Shown in pieces: positions 41,496-53,190 of a stretch of DNA of 64,000 nucleotides; position 1 is the stretch's first letter, and each line of letters starts with the position of its first letter. A program made the position numbers and the translations under genes. Below the pieces are notes generated by a model, which saw only the letters and a program-made list of their open reading frames with translations, had not been told where the DNA came from and searched no databases. Source of the DNA: Micromonospora trifolii (GTDB lineage: Bacteria; Actinomycetota; Actinomycetes; Mycobacteriales; Micromonosporaceae); assembly GCF_022229005.1 (NCBI RefSeq), contig NZ_JAKKFD010000004.1:1-64000 (forward strand), in the 5' to 3' direction.

Positions 41496-42938
41496 TCAGA
41501 TCTCCAGTGCCGGCTCCTCCGGGGTGGTGCCCCGCTCGACCGCCACCCCGAGCGCACGCAGGTCCGCCACGAAGTCCGGGTAGCCCCGGTCGACGTGGTG
41601 CACGTGGGAGACCTCGGTGACCCCCTCCGCGCAGAGCCCGGCGATGATCAACCCTGCTCCGGCCCGGATGTCGGTGGCCCGCACCGGGGCACCGGAGAGC
41701 CGACCTCGCCCGCGGACCACAGCGTGATGCCCGTCGGTCTTGATGTCCGCACCGAGCCGCATCATCTCGTTGGCGAACATGAACCGACCGTCGAAGATGT
41801 TCTCGGTGATCAGGGAGGCGCCGTCGCTGACGGCGGCCAGCCCGATAGCCATCGGCAGCAGGTCGGTGGCGAAGCCGGGGTACGGCAGCGTCACCACGTC
41901 CACCGCCCGGGGCCGCTCGTCCATCCGTACGCGGAAGCCGTCTCCCCGGGTCTCCACCAGCCCGCCGGCGGCCACCACCTTGTCCAGGGCGACCTCCAGG
42001 AAGGCCGGGTCCAGCCCGGTCACCGTCACGTCGCCCCGGGTCATCGCCGCGCCGAACGCCCAGGTGCCGGCGACGATCCGGTCCCCCACCGTGGCGTGGC
42101 GCACCGGACGCAGACCGGGCACACCGGTGATCCGCAACGTCGACGTGCCCGCGCCGACGATGCGCGCACCCATCTCGTTGAGCATCGTGCAGATGTCGAC
42201 GATCTCCGGCTCCCGGGCCGCGTTGTCGATCATCGTGGTGCCCTGGGCCAGCACCGCCGCCATCACCAGGTTCTCGGTCGCGCCGACGCTGGGGAAATCC
42301 AGCACGATGTCAGCGCCACGCAGCCCGTGCGGGGCGGACGCGATGACGAACCCGTGCTCACCGGAGATCTCCGCGCCCATCCGGGTCAGCCCGGAGATGT
42401 GCATGTCCAACCCCCGCGACCCGATCGCGTCGCCGCCGGGATGGGCCACCCGCACGTACCCCCGACGGGCCAGCAACGGGCCCAGCACGCAGATCGACGC
42501 GCGCAGCCGTCGGACCAGGTCGTAGTCGGCCTCCGCGCCCGGCTGCTCGGGTACGTCGATCGTCACCGACCGGGACCGGGCCACGCCGCCACGGGCGACC
42601 ATCGGGTCGACCGGGTCATCCGCCTCGAACTGGACGTCGCAGCCCAGCCGGCGCAGCACCTCCCCCATGATCGCGATGTCGGTGATCCGGGGGACGTTGG
42701 TGATCACACTGCGGCCCGGCGCGAGCAGGGCGGCGGCCATCAGCTTCAACGCCGAGTTCTTGGCACCGACCACGTGCACGGTGCCGGCCAGTCGGGCGTC
42801 ACCGCGTACCCGGATGACGTCGACATCGTTGACCGCCGGATCGCCGGCGTCGCCGGGGCCCACCACCACCGGCCAGCCGGTGGTGCTGTCCGGCCGGGCC
42901 GGGATCGTCAGGTCGGGAATCCGTAGGCTGTGCGTCAT
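41496..42938 (-). CDS. murA: UDP-N-acetylglucosamine 1-carboxyvinyltransferase
   Basis: 480 aa from ATG 42938, longer than the usual 420-450 because of about 40 N-terminal residues. Transfers enolpyruvate to UDP-GlcNAc, the first committed step of peptidoglycan synthesis. [10 protein letters not shown] (substrate-binding), [13 protein letters not shown] and the catalytic loop [15 protein letters not shown] are present. The loop has Asp (Asp170) where E. coli has Cys115; Asp at this site is known from mycobacteria and gives fosfomycin insensitivity. The ATG overlaps the divergent pduO ATG (both in one CATG), so a downstream GTG near 42869 should be considered. Followed by the dehydrogenase gene. 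Confidence 0.93.
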   Translation of the reverse strand: MTHSLRIPDLTIPARPDSTTGWPVVVGPGDAGDPAVNDVDVIRVRGDARLAGTVHVVGAKNSALKLMAAALLAPGRSVITNVPRITDIAIMGEVLRRLGCDVQFEADDPVDPMVARGGVARSRSVTIDVPEQPGAEADYDLVRRLRASICVLGPLLARRGYVRVAHPGGDAIGSRGLDMHISGLTRMGAEISGEHGFVIASAPHGLRGADIVLDFPSVGATENLVMAAVLAQGTTMIDNAAREPEIVDICTMLNEMGARIVGAGTSTLRITGVPGLRPVRHATVGDRIVAGTWAFGAAMTRGDVTVTGLDPAFLEVALDKVVAAGGLVETRGDGFRVRMDERPRAVDVVTLPYPGFATDLLPMAIGLAAVSDGASLITENIFDGRFMFANEMMRLGADIKTDGHHAVVRGRGRLSGAPVRATDIRAGAGLIIAGLCAEGVTEVSHVHHVDRGYPDFVADLRALGVAVERGTTPEEPALEI

Positions 42939-43509
42939 GGCCGTCCACCTCACGCGCATCTACACCAAGGCCGGCGACGCCGGCATGACCAGGCTGAGCA
43001 ACAACGAGCAGGTGCCGAAGACCGATCCTCGGATCGCCGCGTACGCGGATGTCGACGAGTGCAACGCGGCGATCGGCGTCGCCCTCGCGCTGGGAAACCT
43101 CGACGAGGAGCTTCGCGGCGTGCTGGGGTCGGTGCAGAACGATCTGTTCGACGTCGGCGCCGACCTGTCCACCCCGGTCGAGCCGGAGCCGAAGTACCCG
43201 CCGCTGCGGGTGACCGAGGAGTACGTCGAGCGCCTGGAGGGCTGGTGCGACGAGTACAACGCACGCCTGAGCAAGCTCGACTCCTTCATCCTCCCCGGCG
43301 GCACCGCAGGTGCGGCGCTGCTGCACGTGGCGCGGACCGTCGCCCGGCGTGCCGAACGGGCAGCGTGGGCGCTGGTCAGCCACGATCCGGAACGAACCAG
43401 CACGCTCCCGGCAAAGTATCTCAACCGGCTCTCCGATCTGCTCTTTATCCTGTCAAGAACGGCAAATCCGGCAGGAGACGTGCTATGGGTGCCGGGCGGC
43501 AAGCGCTGA
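42937..43509 (+). CDS. pduO: Cob(I)yrinic acid a,c-diamide / cobalamin adenosyltransferase, PduO type
   Basis: 190 aa. Transfers the adenosyl group of ATP to cob(I)alamin, making the cofactor of the two mutases in this window. The ATP-binding signature [15 protein letters not shown] is at the N-terminus, followed by [36 protein letters not shown] and [13 protein letters not shown], all typical. Divergent from murA with overlapping start codons. 383 bp of non-coding DNA with two large inverted repeats follow. Confidence 0.93.
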   Translation: MAVHLTRIYTKAGDAGMTRLSNNEQVPKTDPRIAAYADVDECNAAIGVALALGNLDEELRGVLGSVQNDLFDVGADLSTPVEPEPKYPPLRVTEEYVERLEGWCDEYNARLSKLDSFILPGGTAGAALLHVARTVARRAERAAWALVSHDPERTSTLPAKYLNRLSDLLFILSRTANPAGDVLWVPGGKR

Positions 43510-43609
43510 ACGTCGGCGCTCCGCACCACGTCGAGGTCTGGGTTCCCACAATGCCCGCCACCACGCGTAGCCAAGGCCGACTCCTCGTCAAGCCAGGCCG
43601 ACCAGCGCC

Positions 43610-43688
43610 TTGATCAACTCCGGTTCCTTGATGTCGGGGCATCCCCGCCACCAGGACACCCCGACATCAAGAAAACCGAGTCGATCAA
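43610..43688. repeat. Intergenic palindrome, TTGATC family (copy 3)
   Basis: 30-base arms (43610-43639 and 43659-43688) complementary at 26 positions, with the inner GATGTCGGGG part perfect. The right arm read outward-in, TTGATCGACTCGGTTT, is identical to the arm of copy 1 (8470). Confidence 0.85.
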
Positions 43689-43791
43689 CCAGCCCGCCGC
43701 GCAGGCCGGCTCGCTGAGGAGGCAGGACTCAGCCGCATCGGTAACGGCAGGTGATGGAAACCGCGCCAGACCGACGCACAGTGGCAACGAC

Positions 43792-43867
43792 GGGTTTCCG
43801 GGGGAGCCCGCCCGGCGCAGGGATCAAGCCTGACCGCCCGGAGCCGGGCGGGCTCCCCTGGAAACCC
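43792..43867. repeat. 25-bp inverted repeat (large hairpin)
   Basis: Arms 43792-43816 and 43843-43867 pair at 24 of 25 positions around a 26-base loop. It lies 25 bp past the DUF2550 stop on the minus strand and may be its terminator, but it is longer than needed and resembles neither palindrome family. Confidence 0.75.
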
Positions 43868-43892
43868 CGAAGAGCGACCACGGAAGAGCAGA

Positions 43893-44348
43893 TCAGGCAG
43901 CCGGCCAGTCCTGGGAGGCCATACGCGGCGAGACCGCCCCCGGAGGGGCGGCCTCGAGCCAGGAGAGGAAGCCGGTAACCGTGGATCGCGCCATGGCGAT
44001 CTCCACCGGTGCGTGGTGACTGGTACAGCGGAGGATCACCCAGTCGGCCGGCATGGAGAACCGTTCCTGGCCTTCGGGCAATCGACGGCGTTCCACGGCC
44101 AGCCCCTTGCGGGAGAGCACCCGCTTGGGCCGGATGGCGAAGCTGAACATCCGGTACCAGCGCAGCTCATCACCGGCGAACCGGCCGAAGCCGGGCGACC
44201 AGCCGCGGCCGTCGAGCATGGTGGAGACCCGGACGCTGAGCCGGATGATGCCACCGCTGCGGGTGACGAGAGCTCGCCGGACGAAGAGGATCAGAAGCGC
44301 GCCGAGGATGACGACAACGCCGATTCCGAATCCTTCGACGATCTCCAT
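43893..44348 (-). CDS. DUF2550 membrane-anchored protein
   Basis: 151 aa. One N-terminal transmembrane helix (about residues 8-25) then a cytosolic domain with RWYRMFSFAIRPKRVLSR and PADWVILRC, characteristic of DUF2550. Family function is unknown, but it is found directly after atpC across actinomycetes, as here (12-bp gap), suggesting co-transcription with the epsilon subunit. Confidence 0.88.
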   Translation of the reverse strand: MEIVEGFGIGVVVILGALLILFVRRALVTRSGGIIRLSVRVSTMLDGRGWSPGFGRFAGDELRWYRMFSFAIRPKRVLSRKGLAVERRRLPEGQERFSMPADWVILRCTSHHAPVEIAMARSTVTGFLSWLEAAPPGAVSPRMASQDWPAA

Positions 44349-44360
44349 CCCCGGTGTGGC

Positions 44361-44642
44361 TCAGCGGCTCTGCGCGGAGACCGGGGTTGCGCTCTCGGCC
44401 AGCACTGTGACACCGTCGGCGCTCACCGAGAGGAAGCCGCCGGCCACCTCGTAGGCGACCTGCTCGCCGCCGGCGAGCTTGATGCGTACCTGGCCGGGCT
44501 CGGCGAGTTGGCCGAGCAGCGGCGCGTGCCCCGGCAGGACACCGAGCTCGCCTTCGGTCGTCCGGGCGACGACCATTTCGGCGTCACCGGACCAGACCTT
44601 CTCCTCGACGGCGACGAGCTCGACGTGAAGCTGCTGTGCCAC
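44361..44642 (-). CDS. atpC: F1Fo ATP synthase epsilon subunit
   Basis: 93 aa, only the N-terminal beta-sandwich ([33 protein letters not shown]) with almost none of the C-terminal helical hairpin found in E. coli (about 135 aa). Connects the rotor to gamma; the missing helices mean reduced intrinsic inhibition (inference). GTG 44642 follows AAGGAG. It is separated from atpD by an LCP gene and a terminator, and has its own candidate promoter. Confidence 0.93.
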   Translation of the reverse strand: MAQQLHVELVAVEEKVWSGDAEMVVARTTEGELGVLPGHAPLLGQLAEPGQVRIKLAGGEQVAYEVAGGFLSVSADGVTVLAESATPVSAQSR

Positions 44643-44675
44643 GCTGTCTCCTTGCTGCGGCTACGGATTGCCGAA

Positions 44676-44704
44676 AGTCTAGCCTGACGACGCGGCGCGC
44701 CCAA
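44676..44704 (-). promoter_or_regulatory. Candidate housekeeping promoter for atpC
   Basis: On the minus strand, -35 TTGGGC (44699-44704), a 17-base spacer and -10 TAGACT (44676-44681), 34 bp before the atpC start. This fits the TANNNT -10 of the major actinomycete sigma factor. Confidence 0.5.
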
Positions 44705-44730
44705 CGCGGGTGGGGACAACGCCGACCTGA

Positions 44731-45867
44731 CTACTTGGCCTTGTTGACGAATTGCGGGTGCTCCAGCATGAACGGGTCGAGTTGCTCGTTGTGCAGGGCG
44801 GTGAAGAAGTCCGGAACCCCGGCCTGGAACTGCTCGCCCAGGTACTTCTTACCCTCGAACACCCCACCGCCGGGCAGCTTGATCATCTCGATGGTGTTCG
44901 GGCGGATGTCCTTCAGGGCGAGCCCGAAGTCGACAACGCTGTTGCCCCGACCGTTGAAGATCAAGGACTGGCCGGCGGCGCGGAGCACCTTGTCCAGCTT
45001 GATCGGGTTGGACACCACGTCAGCGCTGAACGCCTGGCCGACCATGGCCTTGACGAACTGCTGCTGGTGGCGCTGCCGGCCGTAGTCGGAATCCGGAACG
45101 CCGTTCTTCGGGTAGCGCTGCCGGACGTAGTCCAGCGCCTGCCACCCACTCAGGTGCCGGTTGCCCTTCTTGTAGAGCGCCTGCGGGCCGACGTAGCCCT
45201 CACCACGGGTGTTGCCCGGCCGCGGCTTGCCGTCCGGCTGCTTGTGCTCGGACTTCACGTCACGCTCGATGTACATGTCGACACCGCCCATGGCGTCGAC
45301 GATCTTCTGGAAGCCGGTGAAGTTGATGATCGCCCCGGCGTCGAAGCGCTTGATGCCTGTCACGTTCTGCACTGTGGTGGCCAGCAGCTCGAAGCCCCGG
45401 GCCGCGTCGGGGTTGCCCCCCGGCACCTTGCTGCCGTACGACATCGCGGCGTTGATCTTCGTGGTCTCGCCCGGGAACTCGGCCTTCTTGAACGACGGGA
45501 TGTGCACGTAGAGGTCACGTGGCAGCGAGAACAGGTAGGCCCGGTCCATCGAGGCCGGCACGTGCAGCACCATGATCGAGTCGGCAAGTGGCGCGGCCGT
45601 CGGCGTACGCGGGTCGATGCCGACGAGCAGGATGTTGAGCGGACCCTTGATCTCGCTCTTCTTCGCCTGGGCGCCCGCCGCCTGGTCGCCGAAGAGGTCG
45701 GCCTTGCCGACAGCGCCCTCGTAGCGGGCCATGAGGACCTCGGTGCCGACCAGCACGGCGCCGCTGAGCATGGTCAGCACGGTGCCGAACACCGTGCAGA
45801 CCCTGGCCCACCGCGGCACACCTCGCCAGATGGACGGCTTGCGGCCACTCTTGCCGGCCTTACCCAC
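44731..45867 (-). CDS. LytR-CpsA-Psr (LCP) family wall-polymer ligase
   Basis: 378 aa. LCP enzymes transfer undecaprenyl-linked glycopolymers to peptidoglycan outside the membrane. A basic N-terminus, one transmembrane helix (about residues 22-45), then the LCP domain: LNILLVGIDPR, ADSIMVLHVP, SLPRDLYVHIP (pyrophosphate-binding Arg), KINAAMSYG, FTGFQKIVDAMGGVDMYIE and LDYVRQRY. GTG 45867 was chosen because GGAG lies 6 bases before it; ATG 45873 would touch that site. It is placed between atpD and atpC, downstream of a strong terminator, which is atypical for ATP synthase loci. Confidence 0.9.
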   Translation of the reverse strand: MGKAGKSGRKPSIWRGVPRWARVCTVFGTVLTMLSGAVLVGTEVLMARYEGAVGKADLFGDQAAGAQAKKSEIKGPLNILLVGIDPRTPTAAPLADSIMVLHVPASMDRAYLFSLPRDLYVHIPSFKKAEFPGETTKINAAMSYGSKVPGGNPDAARGFELLATTVQNVTGIKRFDAGAIINFTGFQKIVDAMGGVDMYIERDVKSEHKQPDGKPRPGNTRGEGYVGPQALYKKGNRHLSGWQALDYVRQRYPKNGVPDSDYGRQRHQQQFVKAMVGQAFSADVVSNPIKLDKVLRAAGQSLIFNGRGNSVVDFGLALKDIRPNTIEMIKLPGGGVFEGKKYLGEQFQAGVPDFFTALHNEQLDPFMLEHPQFVNKAK

Positions 45868-46039
45868 GAGCATCTCCGTTCGTTACGCCCACGACGAGGA
45901 AGACGGGCGCACGTCGTCGAAAGGTTGCAAAGATCAACGCTCGTTCGGGTGAGCGCGCGGATCGAACCGTAGCTCGGGAGCCTTGGGAGTGACGACCACG
46001 AGTAACGGACCGCGACGATGGTAGGACGCGAACATGAAC

Positions 46040-46074
46040 AAAAGACTGCCCCGGCATTGCCGGGGCAGTCTTTT
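46040..46074 (-). terminator. Rho-independent terminator after atpD
   Basis: 16-bp perfect stem, AAAAGACTGCCCCGGC with its complement, and a 3-base loop, 25 bp past the atpD stop. The A/T ends of the stem supply the U-run in either direction. It predicts that the atp transcript ends here, before the LCP gene and atpC. Confidence 0.88.
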
Positions 46075-46098
46075 GGCTACGGATCGGATGGGGGCTGG

Positions 46099-48464
<2,366 letters not shown>

Positions 48465-48468
48465 GGGA

Positions 48469-50121
48469 TCAGCTCTCGGCCGGGCGGTCGGTCGCGCCGT
48501 CGCGGAAGCGGGTCACCGTCTCGCGGTTCTCGTCGCCCTCAAGCGGTGCGGCCGGCGCGTCGTTGACCTTGCGCTCGTCCTCCTTGTTGAGGAAGACCTG
48601 CTTGAACTCGGCGATCGCGCTGTCCAGCGAGCCGATGATGTCATCGTTCCACTGGTTGTCGGCGATGCCGGCCAGCACACCCTCGTGCTTGTGCCGCAGG
48701 TACTGGAGGAACTCCGACTCGAAGCGCCGGACCTCGCCCACCGGAATGTCGTCCAGCTTGCCCTCGGTGCCGGCCCAGACCGAGACGACCTGCTCCTGCA
48801 CCGGGAACGGCGAGTAGTTCGGCTGCTTGAGCAGCTCGACCAGGCGCGAACCGCGGTCCAGCTGGGCACGGGAGGCCCGGTCCAGGTCGGAGGCGAAGGC
48901 GGCGAACGCCTCCAGCTCGCGGTACTGGGCCAGGTTGAGCCGCAGCGAACCGGCGACCTTCTTCATCGGCTTCACCTGCGCGGCGCCACCGACCCGGGAC
49001 ACCGAGGTACCGACGTTGATCGCCGGACGGACGCCCTGGTTGAACAGGTCGGTCTCCAGGAAGATCTGGCCGTCGGTGATCGAGATGACGTTGGTCGGGA
49101 TGAAGGCCGAGATGTCGTTGGCCTTCGTCTCGATGATCGGCAGACCGGTCATCGAGCCGCCACCCAGCTCGTCGGAGAGCTTCGCGCAGCGCTCCAGCAG
49201 GCGGGAGTGCAGGTAGAAGACGTCACCCGGGTACGCCTCACGGCCCGGCGGGCGACGCAGCAGCAGCGACACGGCGCGGTACGCCTCGGCCTGCTTGCTC
49301 AGGTCGTCGAAGACGATCAGGACGTGCTTGCCGCCGTACATCCAGTGCTGCCCGATGGACGAGCCGGTGTACGGGGCGAGGTACTTGAAGCCAGCCGGGT
49401 CGGAAGCCGGCGAGGCGACGATGGTGGTGTACTCCATCGCGCCCGCCTCCTCGAGCTGCCCCTTGATGGAGGCGATCGTGGAGGCCTTCTGGCCGATGGC
49501 GACGTAGATGCAGCGAACCTGCTTCTTCGGGTCGCCGGTGCGCCAGTTGTCCCGCTGGTTGAGGATCGCGTCCAGGGCGACAGTGGTCTTACCGGTCTTC
49601 CGGTCACCGATGATCAGCTGCCGCTGACCCCGACCGATCGGGGTCATCGCGTCGATGGCCTTGATACCGGTCTGCAGCGGCTCGTCGACGGACTGCCGGG
49701 ACATCACGTTCGGAGCCTGCAGCTCCAGCTCGCGGAAGCCCTCGTTGGCGATGTCGCCGAGCGCGTCGATCGGCTCACCGAGCGCGTTGACCACGCGGCC
49801 GAGGAAGGCGTCGCCGACCGGAACGGAGAGAACCCGCTCGGTGCGCTTGACGCGCTGCCCTTCCTCCAGCTTGGCGGAGTCACCGAGAACGACGACGCCG
49901 ATCTCCCGGACGTCGAGGTTCAACGCCACGCCGAGCGTGCCGTCCTCGAACTCCAGGAGCTCGTTGGTCATGGTCGAGGGCAGGCCCTCGACGTGGGCGA
50001 TACCGTCGCCGGTGTCGGCGACGGTGCCGACCTCCTCGCGGGAGACGTCGGACGAGTAGGAAGAGACGTAGCGCTCCAGGGCGCCGCGGATCTCCTCCGT
50101 CGAGATGGTCAGCTCGGCCAT
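48469..50121 (-). CDS. atpA: F1Fo ATP synthase alpha subunit
   Basis: 550 aa. Non-catalytic nucleotide-binding subunit: Walker [12 protein letters not shown] (about residues 175-185), [14 protein letters not shown] region and [10 protein letters not shown] are present. The C-terminal extension (about 35 residues beyond the E. coli end, [20 protein letters not shown]) is as in mycobacteria, where it suppresses ATP hydrolysis. ATG 50121 with AGGAAG upstream. Confidence 0.97.
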   Translation of the reverse strand: MAELTISTEEIRGALERYVSSYSSDVSREEVGTVADTGDGIAHVEGLPSTMTNELLEFEDGTLGVALNLDVREIGVVVLGDSAKLEEGQRVKRTERVLSVPVGDAFLGRVVNALGEPIDALGDIANEGFRELELQAPNVMSRQSVDEPLQTGIKAIDAMTPIGRGQRQLIIGDRKTGKTTVALDAILNQRDNWRTGDPKKQVRCIYVAIGQKASTIASIKGQLEEAGAMEYTTIVASPASDPAGFKYLAPYTGSSIGQHWMYGGKHVLIVFDDLSKQAEAYRAVSLLLRRPPGREAYPGDVFYLHSRLLERCAKLSDELGGGSMTGLPIIETKANDISAFIPTNVISITDGQIFLETDLFNQGVRPAINVGTSVSRVGGAAQVKPMKKVAGSLRLNLAQYRELEAFAAFASDLDRASRAQLDRGSRLVELLKQPNYSPFPVQEQVVSVWAGTEGKLDDIPVGEVRRFESEFLQYLRHKHEGVLAGIADNQWNDDIIGSLDSAIAEFKQVFLNKEDERKVNDAPAAPLEGDENRETVTRFRDGATDRPAES

Positions 50122-50220
50122 CCTCTGCTTCCTTAAAATTCAGGGGCCCGGGATACCTAGTACCGACCGGTCCGAATGGCGTCTGTCAATCCGGGCGCTG
50201 ACTGCTCCAACAACCCCGAC

Positions 50221-50241
50221 CTGAGCGGCAGGGCCGCTCAG
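50221..50241 (-). promoter_or_regulatory. Hairpin in the atpH-atpA spacer
   Basis: 9-bp stem CTGAGCGGC / GCCGCTCAG, 3-base loop, in a 140-bp spacer, the longest gap inside the atpB-atpD block. It may be an mRNA processing or stabilising structure that sets subunit ratios. Confidence 0.45.
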
Positions 50242-50261
50242 CCGCGGGGCGGCGAAGCCGA

Positions 50262-51083
50262 TCAGCGCTTCGCGAGCGCGTTGCGGGTCTCGTTGAGGCG
50301 GCGCAGGATGGTGCCGTCGTACAGGTCGGAGCCGACCCGCACGCTCACGCCACCCAGGACGTGGGGGTCCACCGTCTGCTTGACGGAGACCTCTCGACCG
50401 TATATCGCGCTGAGGCTCGCACCCAGCCGGCGCTCGTCCTCGTCACTCAACGGGGCCGCGACGGTCACGTACGCCACCTGCCGGTCACGTCGCTCGGCGG
50501 CGAGTTCCACCAGCCGGGTGAGCGCGCCGGTGAAGGAGCGCCCCCCGTACCCGCCGAGTGCGACCTCGACGAGGCGGACGGTGACCGGACGGGCCTTGTC
50601 AGCGAGCAGCTCGCGGGCCAGGGTGGCCCGCTGCTCGACCGGGGCGACCGGGTCGGCGAGCGTGTTGCTCAGCGCCGACTGACCGGAGACGACCTGACCG
50701 AAGCGGAACAGCTCGTCCTCGACCTCGCCCAGCTCGCCGGCCTTGTCGGCGCTGGCCAGCAGCGCCTCCACACCCAGCCGCTCGGTGCCGTCGAGCAGCT
50801 CCGACGGTGCCGACCAGCGGCCGGCGACCAGCGACACGAGCAGGTCGAGCGCGTCCGCGCCGATCCGCCCGCCCAGCATGTCGCCGAGCAGAGCGCCGCG
50901 GTCCTCGCCGGACCGGGACGGCTCGGAGAGCGCCCGGCGCAGCCGCGGCTCACGCCGCAGCAGGGTCGCCACGGAGAGGATGGCGTCGGCGGTGGAGGCC
51001 ACCGCCGACGGCTCCGCGCCGCGGACGTACGAGTCGAGGCGCTCGGCCGCGACCTTGTACGACTCCCGGCTGGCGGCCTGCAT
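50262..51083 (-). CDS. atpH: F1Fo ATP synthase delta subunit
   Basis: 273 aa, longer than the 177 aa of E. coli, as usual in actinomycetes. Peripheral-stalk protein joining b to the F1 top. The C-terminal domain (VTVAAPLSDEDERRLGASLSAIYGREV, HVLGGVSVRVGSDLYDGTILRRL) is clear; the N-terminal domain is helical. The start overlaps the atpF stop (TGATG). In mycobacteria b and delta are fused; here they are separate. Confidence 0.94.
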   Translation of the reverse strand: MQAASRESYKVAAERLDSYVRGAEPSAVASTADAILSVATLLRREPRLRRALSEPSRSGEDRGALLGDMLGGRIGADALDLLVSLVAGRWSAPSELLDGTERLGVEALLASADKAGELGEVEDELFRFGQVVSGQSALSNTLADPVAPVEQRATLARELLADKARPVTVRLVEVALGGYGGRSFTGALTRLVELAAERRDRQVAYVTVAAPLSDEDERRLGASLSAIYGREVSVKQTVDPHVLGGVSVRVGSDLYDGTILRRLNETRNALAKR

Positions 51084-51625
51084 CAGCGGGCCCCCGTGCT
51101 CTCGAGACCGCTCAGGAACCGGTCGACGGTGCCCTTACGCCGCGCCTCGTCGGCCAGCGACTCACCAACGATCTTGCTGGCCAGGTCCACAGCGATCGTG
51201 CCGACCTCCGCGCGCAGCTCGCGCACGATGGTGGCCCGCTCGGCGGCGAGCGCGTCCTTGCCCGCCTGGATGACCCGGTCGGACTCTTCCCGCGCCTTGG
51301 CGAGGATGTCCTGCCGGATGCCCTCGGCGTCGGCCCGCGCGTCGTCACGGATCTTGGCGGCGTCGGTCCGGGCCTCAGCAAGCTGGGCACGGTACTGCTC
51401 GAGCAGCTGGTTCGCCTCGGCCTGGGCGGCCTCGGCGCGCTTGATGCCGCCCTCGATCGCGTCGACCCGAGCCTGGAACGTCTGCTCCATGCGCGGGAAG
51501 ACGAACTTCATCAGCACAAAGCAGAGCACGGCGAAGGCGACCGTGCCGACCACGATCTCCTGCCAGATCGGAATGATCGGGTTGTGGTCTGACTCACCAC
51601 CCTCGGCGGCGAGGAGGAACAACAT
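51083..51625 (-). CDS. atpF: F1Fo ATP synthase b subunit
   Basis: 180 aa. One N-terminal membrane helix (IWQEIVVGTVAFAVLCFVLMKFVFP, about 21-45) and a long charged helix forming the peripheral stalk (RVDAIEGGIKRAEAAQAEANQLLEQYR). ATG with GGGAGG upstream. Lies between atpE and atpH in the standard order. Confidence 0.95.
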   Translation of the reverse strand: MLFLLAAEGGESDHNPIIPIWQEIVVGTVAFAVLCFVLMKFVFPRMEQTFQARVDAIEGGIKRAEAAQAEANQLLEQYRAQLAEARTDAAKIRDDARADAEGIRQDILAKAREESDRVIQAGKDALAAERATIVRELRAEVGTIAVDLASKIVGESLADEARRKGTVDRFLSGLESTGAR

Positions 51626-51655
51626 GGGTGACCTCCCGGTCGGAAGGGGCGGGTA

Positions 51656-51907
<252 letters not shown>

Positions 51908-51955
51908 TTATCACGCGTGACTCTCACGCGGGACGACAACGGGTTGGTGCGTGGA

Positions 51956-52753
51956 TCAGTGCTCTTCGGCGAGCGCGCCCTGGATGTAGCTGGCGCTCAG
52001 CACGGTGAAGACGTAGGCCTGCAGGACGATCACCAGCGCCTCGAGGAGGGTCAGCGCCACTGTCATCACCCAGGAGACCACCGAGATCGGCGCCAACCAG
52101 GCGTTGGCGTTGAGCATCGCGAAGCCGCCGAGCGTGAAGACCAGCAGGAGCATGTGGCCGGCGAACATGTTCGCGAAGAGACGGACGGCCAGCGAGAACG
52201 GCCGGATGATGAAGGTCGAGAACGCCTCGATCGGGATCAGCAGCGGCAGGATGTACCACGGTGCCGGCGGGATCAGGGCGTGCTTGAAGTATTTGCCGAA
52301 GCCGTGGTGCCGGATGCCGATGTAGTTGAACAGCACGTAGCTGATCACCGCGAGGATCGCCGGGAAGGCGATGTGCGAGTTCGGCGAGATCTGGAACAAC
52401 GGGATGATCGCGAACGCGTTCGTCACCAACACGAAGCAGAACAGCGTCGTGAAGTAGGGAGCGAACCGCACACCCTGGTGACCGATCATGTCGACCGAGA
52501 TGTTGTTCCGGACGAAGCCGTAGATCGACTCAGCGAACCACTGCTTCTTGGTCGGCACCAACTTCGGGTTCCGGTAGGTCGCCAGGAAGAAGATGATCAG
52601 AAAGCCGACCGCGACCCAGATCATCAACGTGAACTTGGTGAACCACGGAGCGTTCTCCACGCCCCAGGGCACGATCGCGGGCAGGTAGAAGTCGTCCACA
52701 CTGGGTGGGAATGCCGCCTGGCCCGCTGCCAGAACGTTCGCCTGTCCGAACAC
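51956..52753 (-). CDS. atpB: F1Fo ATP synthase a subunit
   Basis: 265 aa with about six membrane helices. The essential Arg of the proton channel is in RPFSLAVRLFANMFAGH, and ISVVSWVMTVALTLLEALVIVLQAYVF forms the last helices. GTG 52753 was chosen with AGGAAGGGA upstream; the longer frame to 52933 is an Arg-rich artefact reading through the upstream gene. 11 bp after the AtpZ-like gene. Confidence 0.95.
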   Translation of the reverse strand: MFGQANVLAAGQAAFPPSVDDFYLPAIVPWGVENAPWFTKFTLMIWVAVGFLIIFFLATYRNPKLVPTKKQWFAESIYGFVRNNISVDMIGHQGVRFAPYFTTLFCFVLVTNAFAIIPLFQISPNSHIAFPAILAVISYVLFNYIGIRHHGFGKYFKHALIPPAPWYILPLLIPIEAFSTFIIRPFSLAVRLFANMFAGHMLLLVFTLGGFAMLNANAWLAPISVVSWVMTVALTLLEALVIVLQAYVFTVLSASYIQGALAEEH

Positions 52754-52764
52754 CGTGTCCCTTC

Positions 52765-53001
52765 CTAAGTAGGCGTGCCGAGCCGACGGACGACGAGGAT
52801 GATCCCCCCGGTCACGCCGAGCACGACGCCGATGCCGGTGGCGACGCCACCGGTATCGAGCCACTGGTCGACCAGCCAGCCGATGAAACCCCACACGAGC
52901 ATGCCTCCGATGAGGTAGCTGAGCGCGGTCCAACCCTGACCGGCGCCGGACGGATAGTCGTCCGGTTCACCGGCGGGACGGGGGGTTTGGTCACCAGCCA
53001 T
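52765..53001 (-). CDS. AtpZ/AtpI-family small membrane protein
   Basis: 78 aa from ATG 53001 (AGDQTPRPAGEPDDY...). Two helices (ALSYLIGGMLVWGFIGWLVDQW and GIGVVLGVTGGIILVV) with the conserved GWLVDQWLDT turn of the AtpZ/AtpI family. Assists Mg uptake or c-ring assembly in other bacteria. First gene of the atpB block; the 189 bp before it hold the likely operon promoter. Confidence 0.85.
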   Translation of the reverse strand: MAGDQTPRPAGEPDDYPSGAGQGWTALSYLIGGMLVWGFIGWLVDQWLDTGGVATGIGVVLGVTGGIILVVRRLGTPT

Positions 53002-53190
53002 GACGGGGCGAACGATATCAGCCGGGAAGACGAGGCTGTGCCTCACCCCCCGCACAACCATCGTTGTGTGGGCTTCTCGTGGGCGCCGTCGTCTGTGGGC
53101 ACGCTACTCCCCTTCCGCCCGTCGGAAAATGACCGGAGGCCGACACATCGCGGCGCGTCCGCGTGTTGGGACGACCGGCCGCCGGCCAGG
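53002..53190 (-). promoter_or_regulatory. Leader/promoter region of the atp gene block
   Basis: 189-bp gap between the AtpI-like gene and the AtpZ-like gene, the largest upstream of atpB. It is the likely site of the main atp promoter; I could not fix a -35/-10 pair. Confidence 0.35.

Larger units (their letters stand above)
43510..43892. other. 383-bp non-coding region between convergent pduO and DUF2550 genes
   Basis: Holds the TTGATC-family palindrome at 43610-43688, a small GCTGAG/CTCAGC hairpin at 43713-43733, and a 25-bp inverted repeat at 43792-43867. A 75-codon frame beginning at 43751 is Pro/Arg-rich, crosses the inverted repeat and is not accepted. No promoter or RNA gene is identified. 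Confidence 0.5.

Noticed and set aside
43778..43785. GCCACTGT on the minus strand near pduO, resembling the conserved box of cobalamin riboswitches
   Set aside because: The rest of the riboswitch core and the B12 box are not found in order, and the strand would place it antisense to pduO with no downstream B12 gene. Treated as chance.
43751..43978. 75-codon + strand frame between pduO and DUF2550
   Set aside because: Pro/Arg-rich, no ribosome binding site, and passes through a 25-bp inverted repeat and into the opposite gene.
52754..52933. N-terminal extension of the atpB frame to 52933
   Set aside because: Arg/His-rich and overlaps the AtpZ-like gene in another frame. GTG 52753 has a good ribosome binding site.
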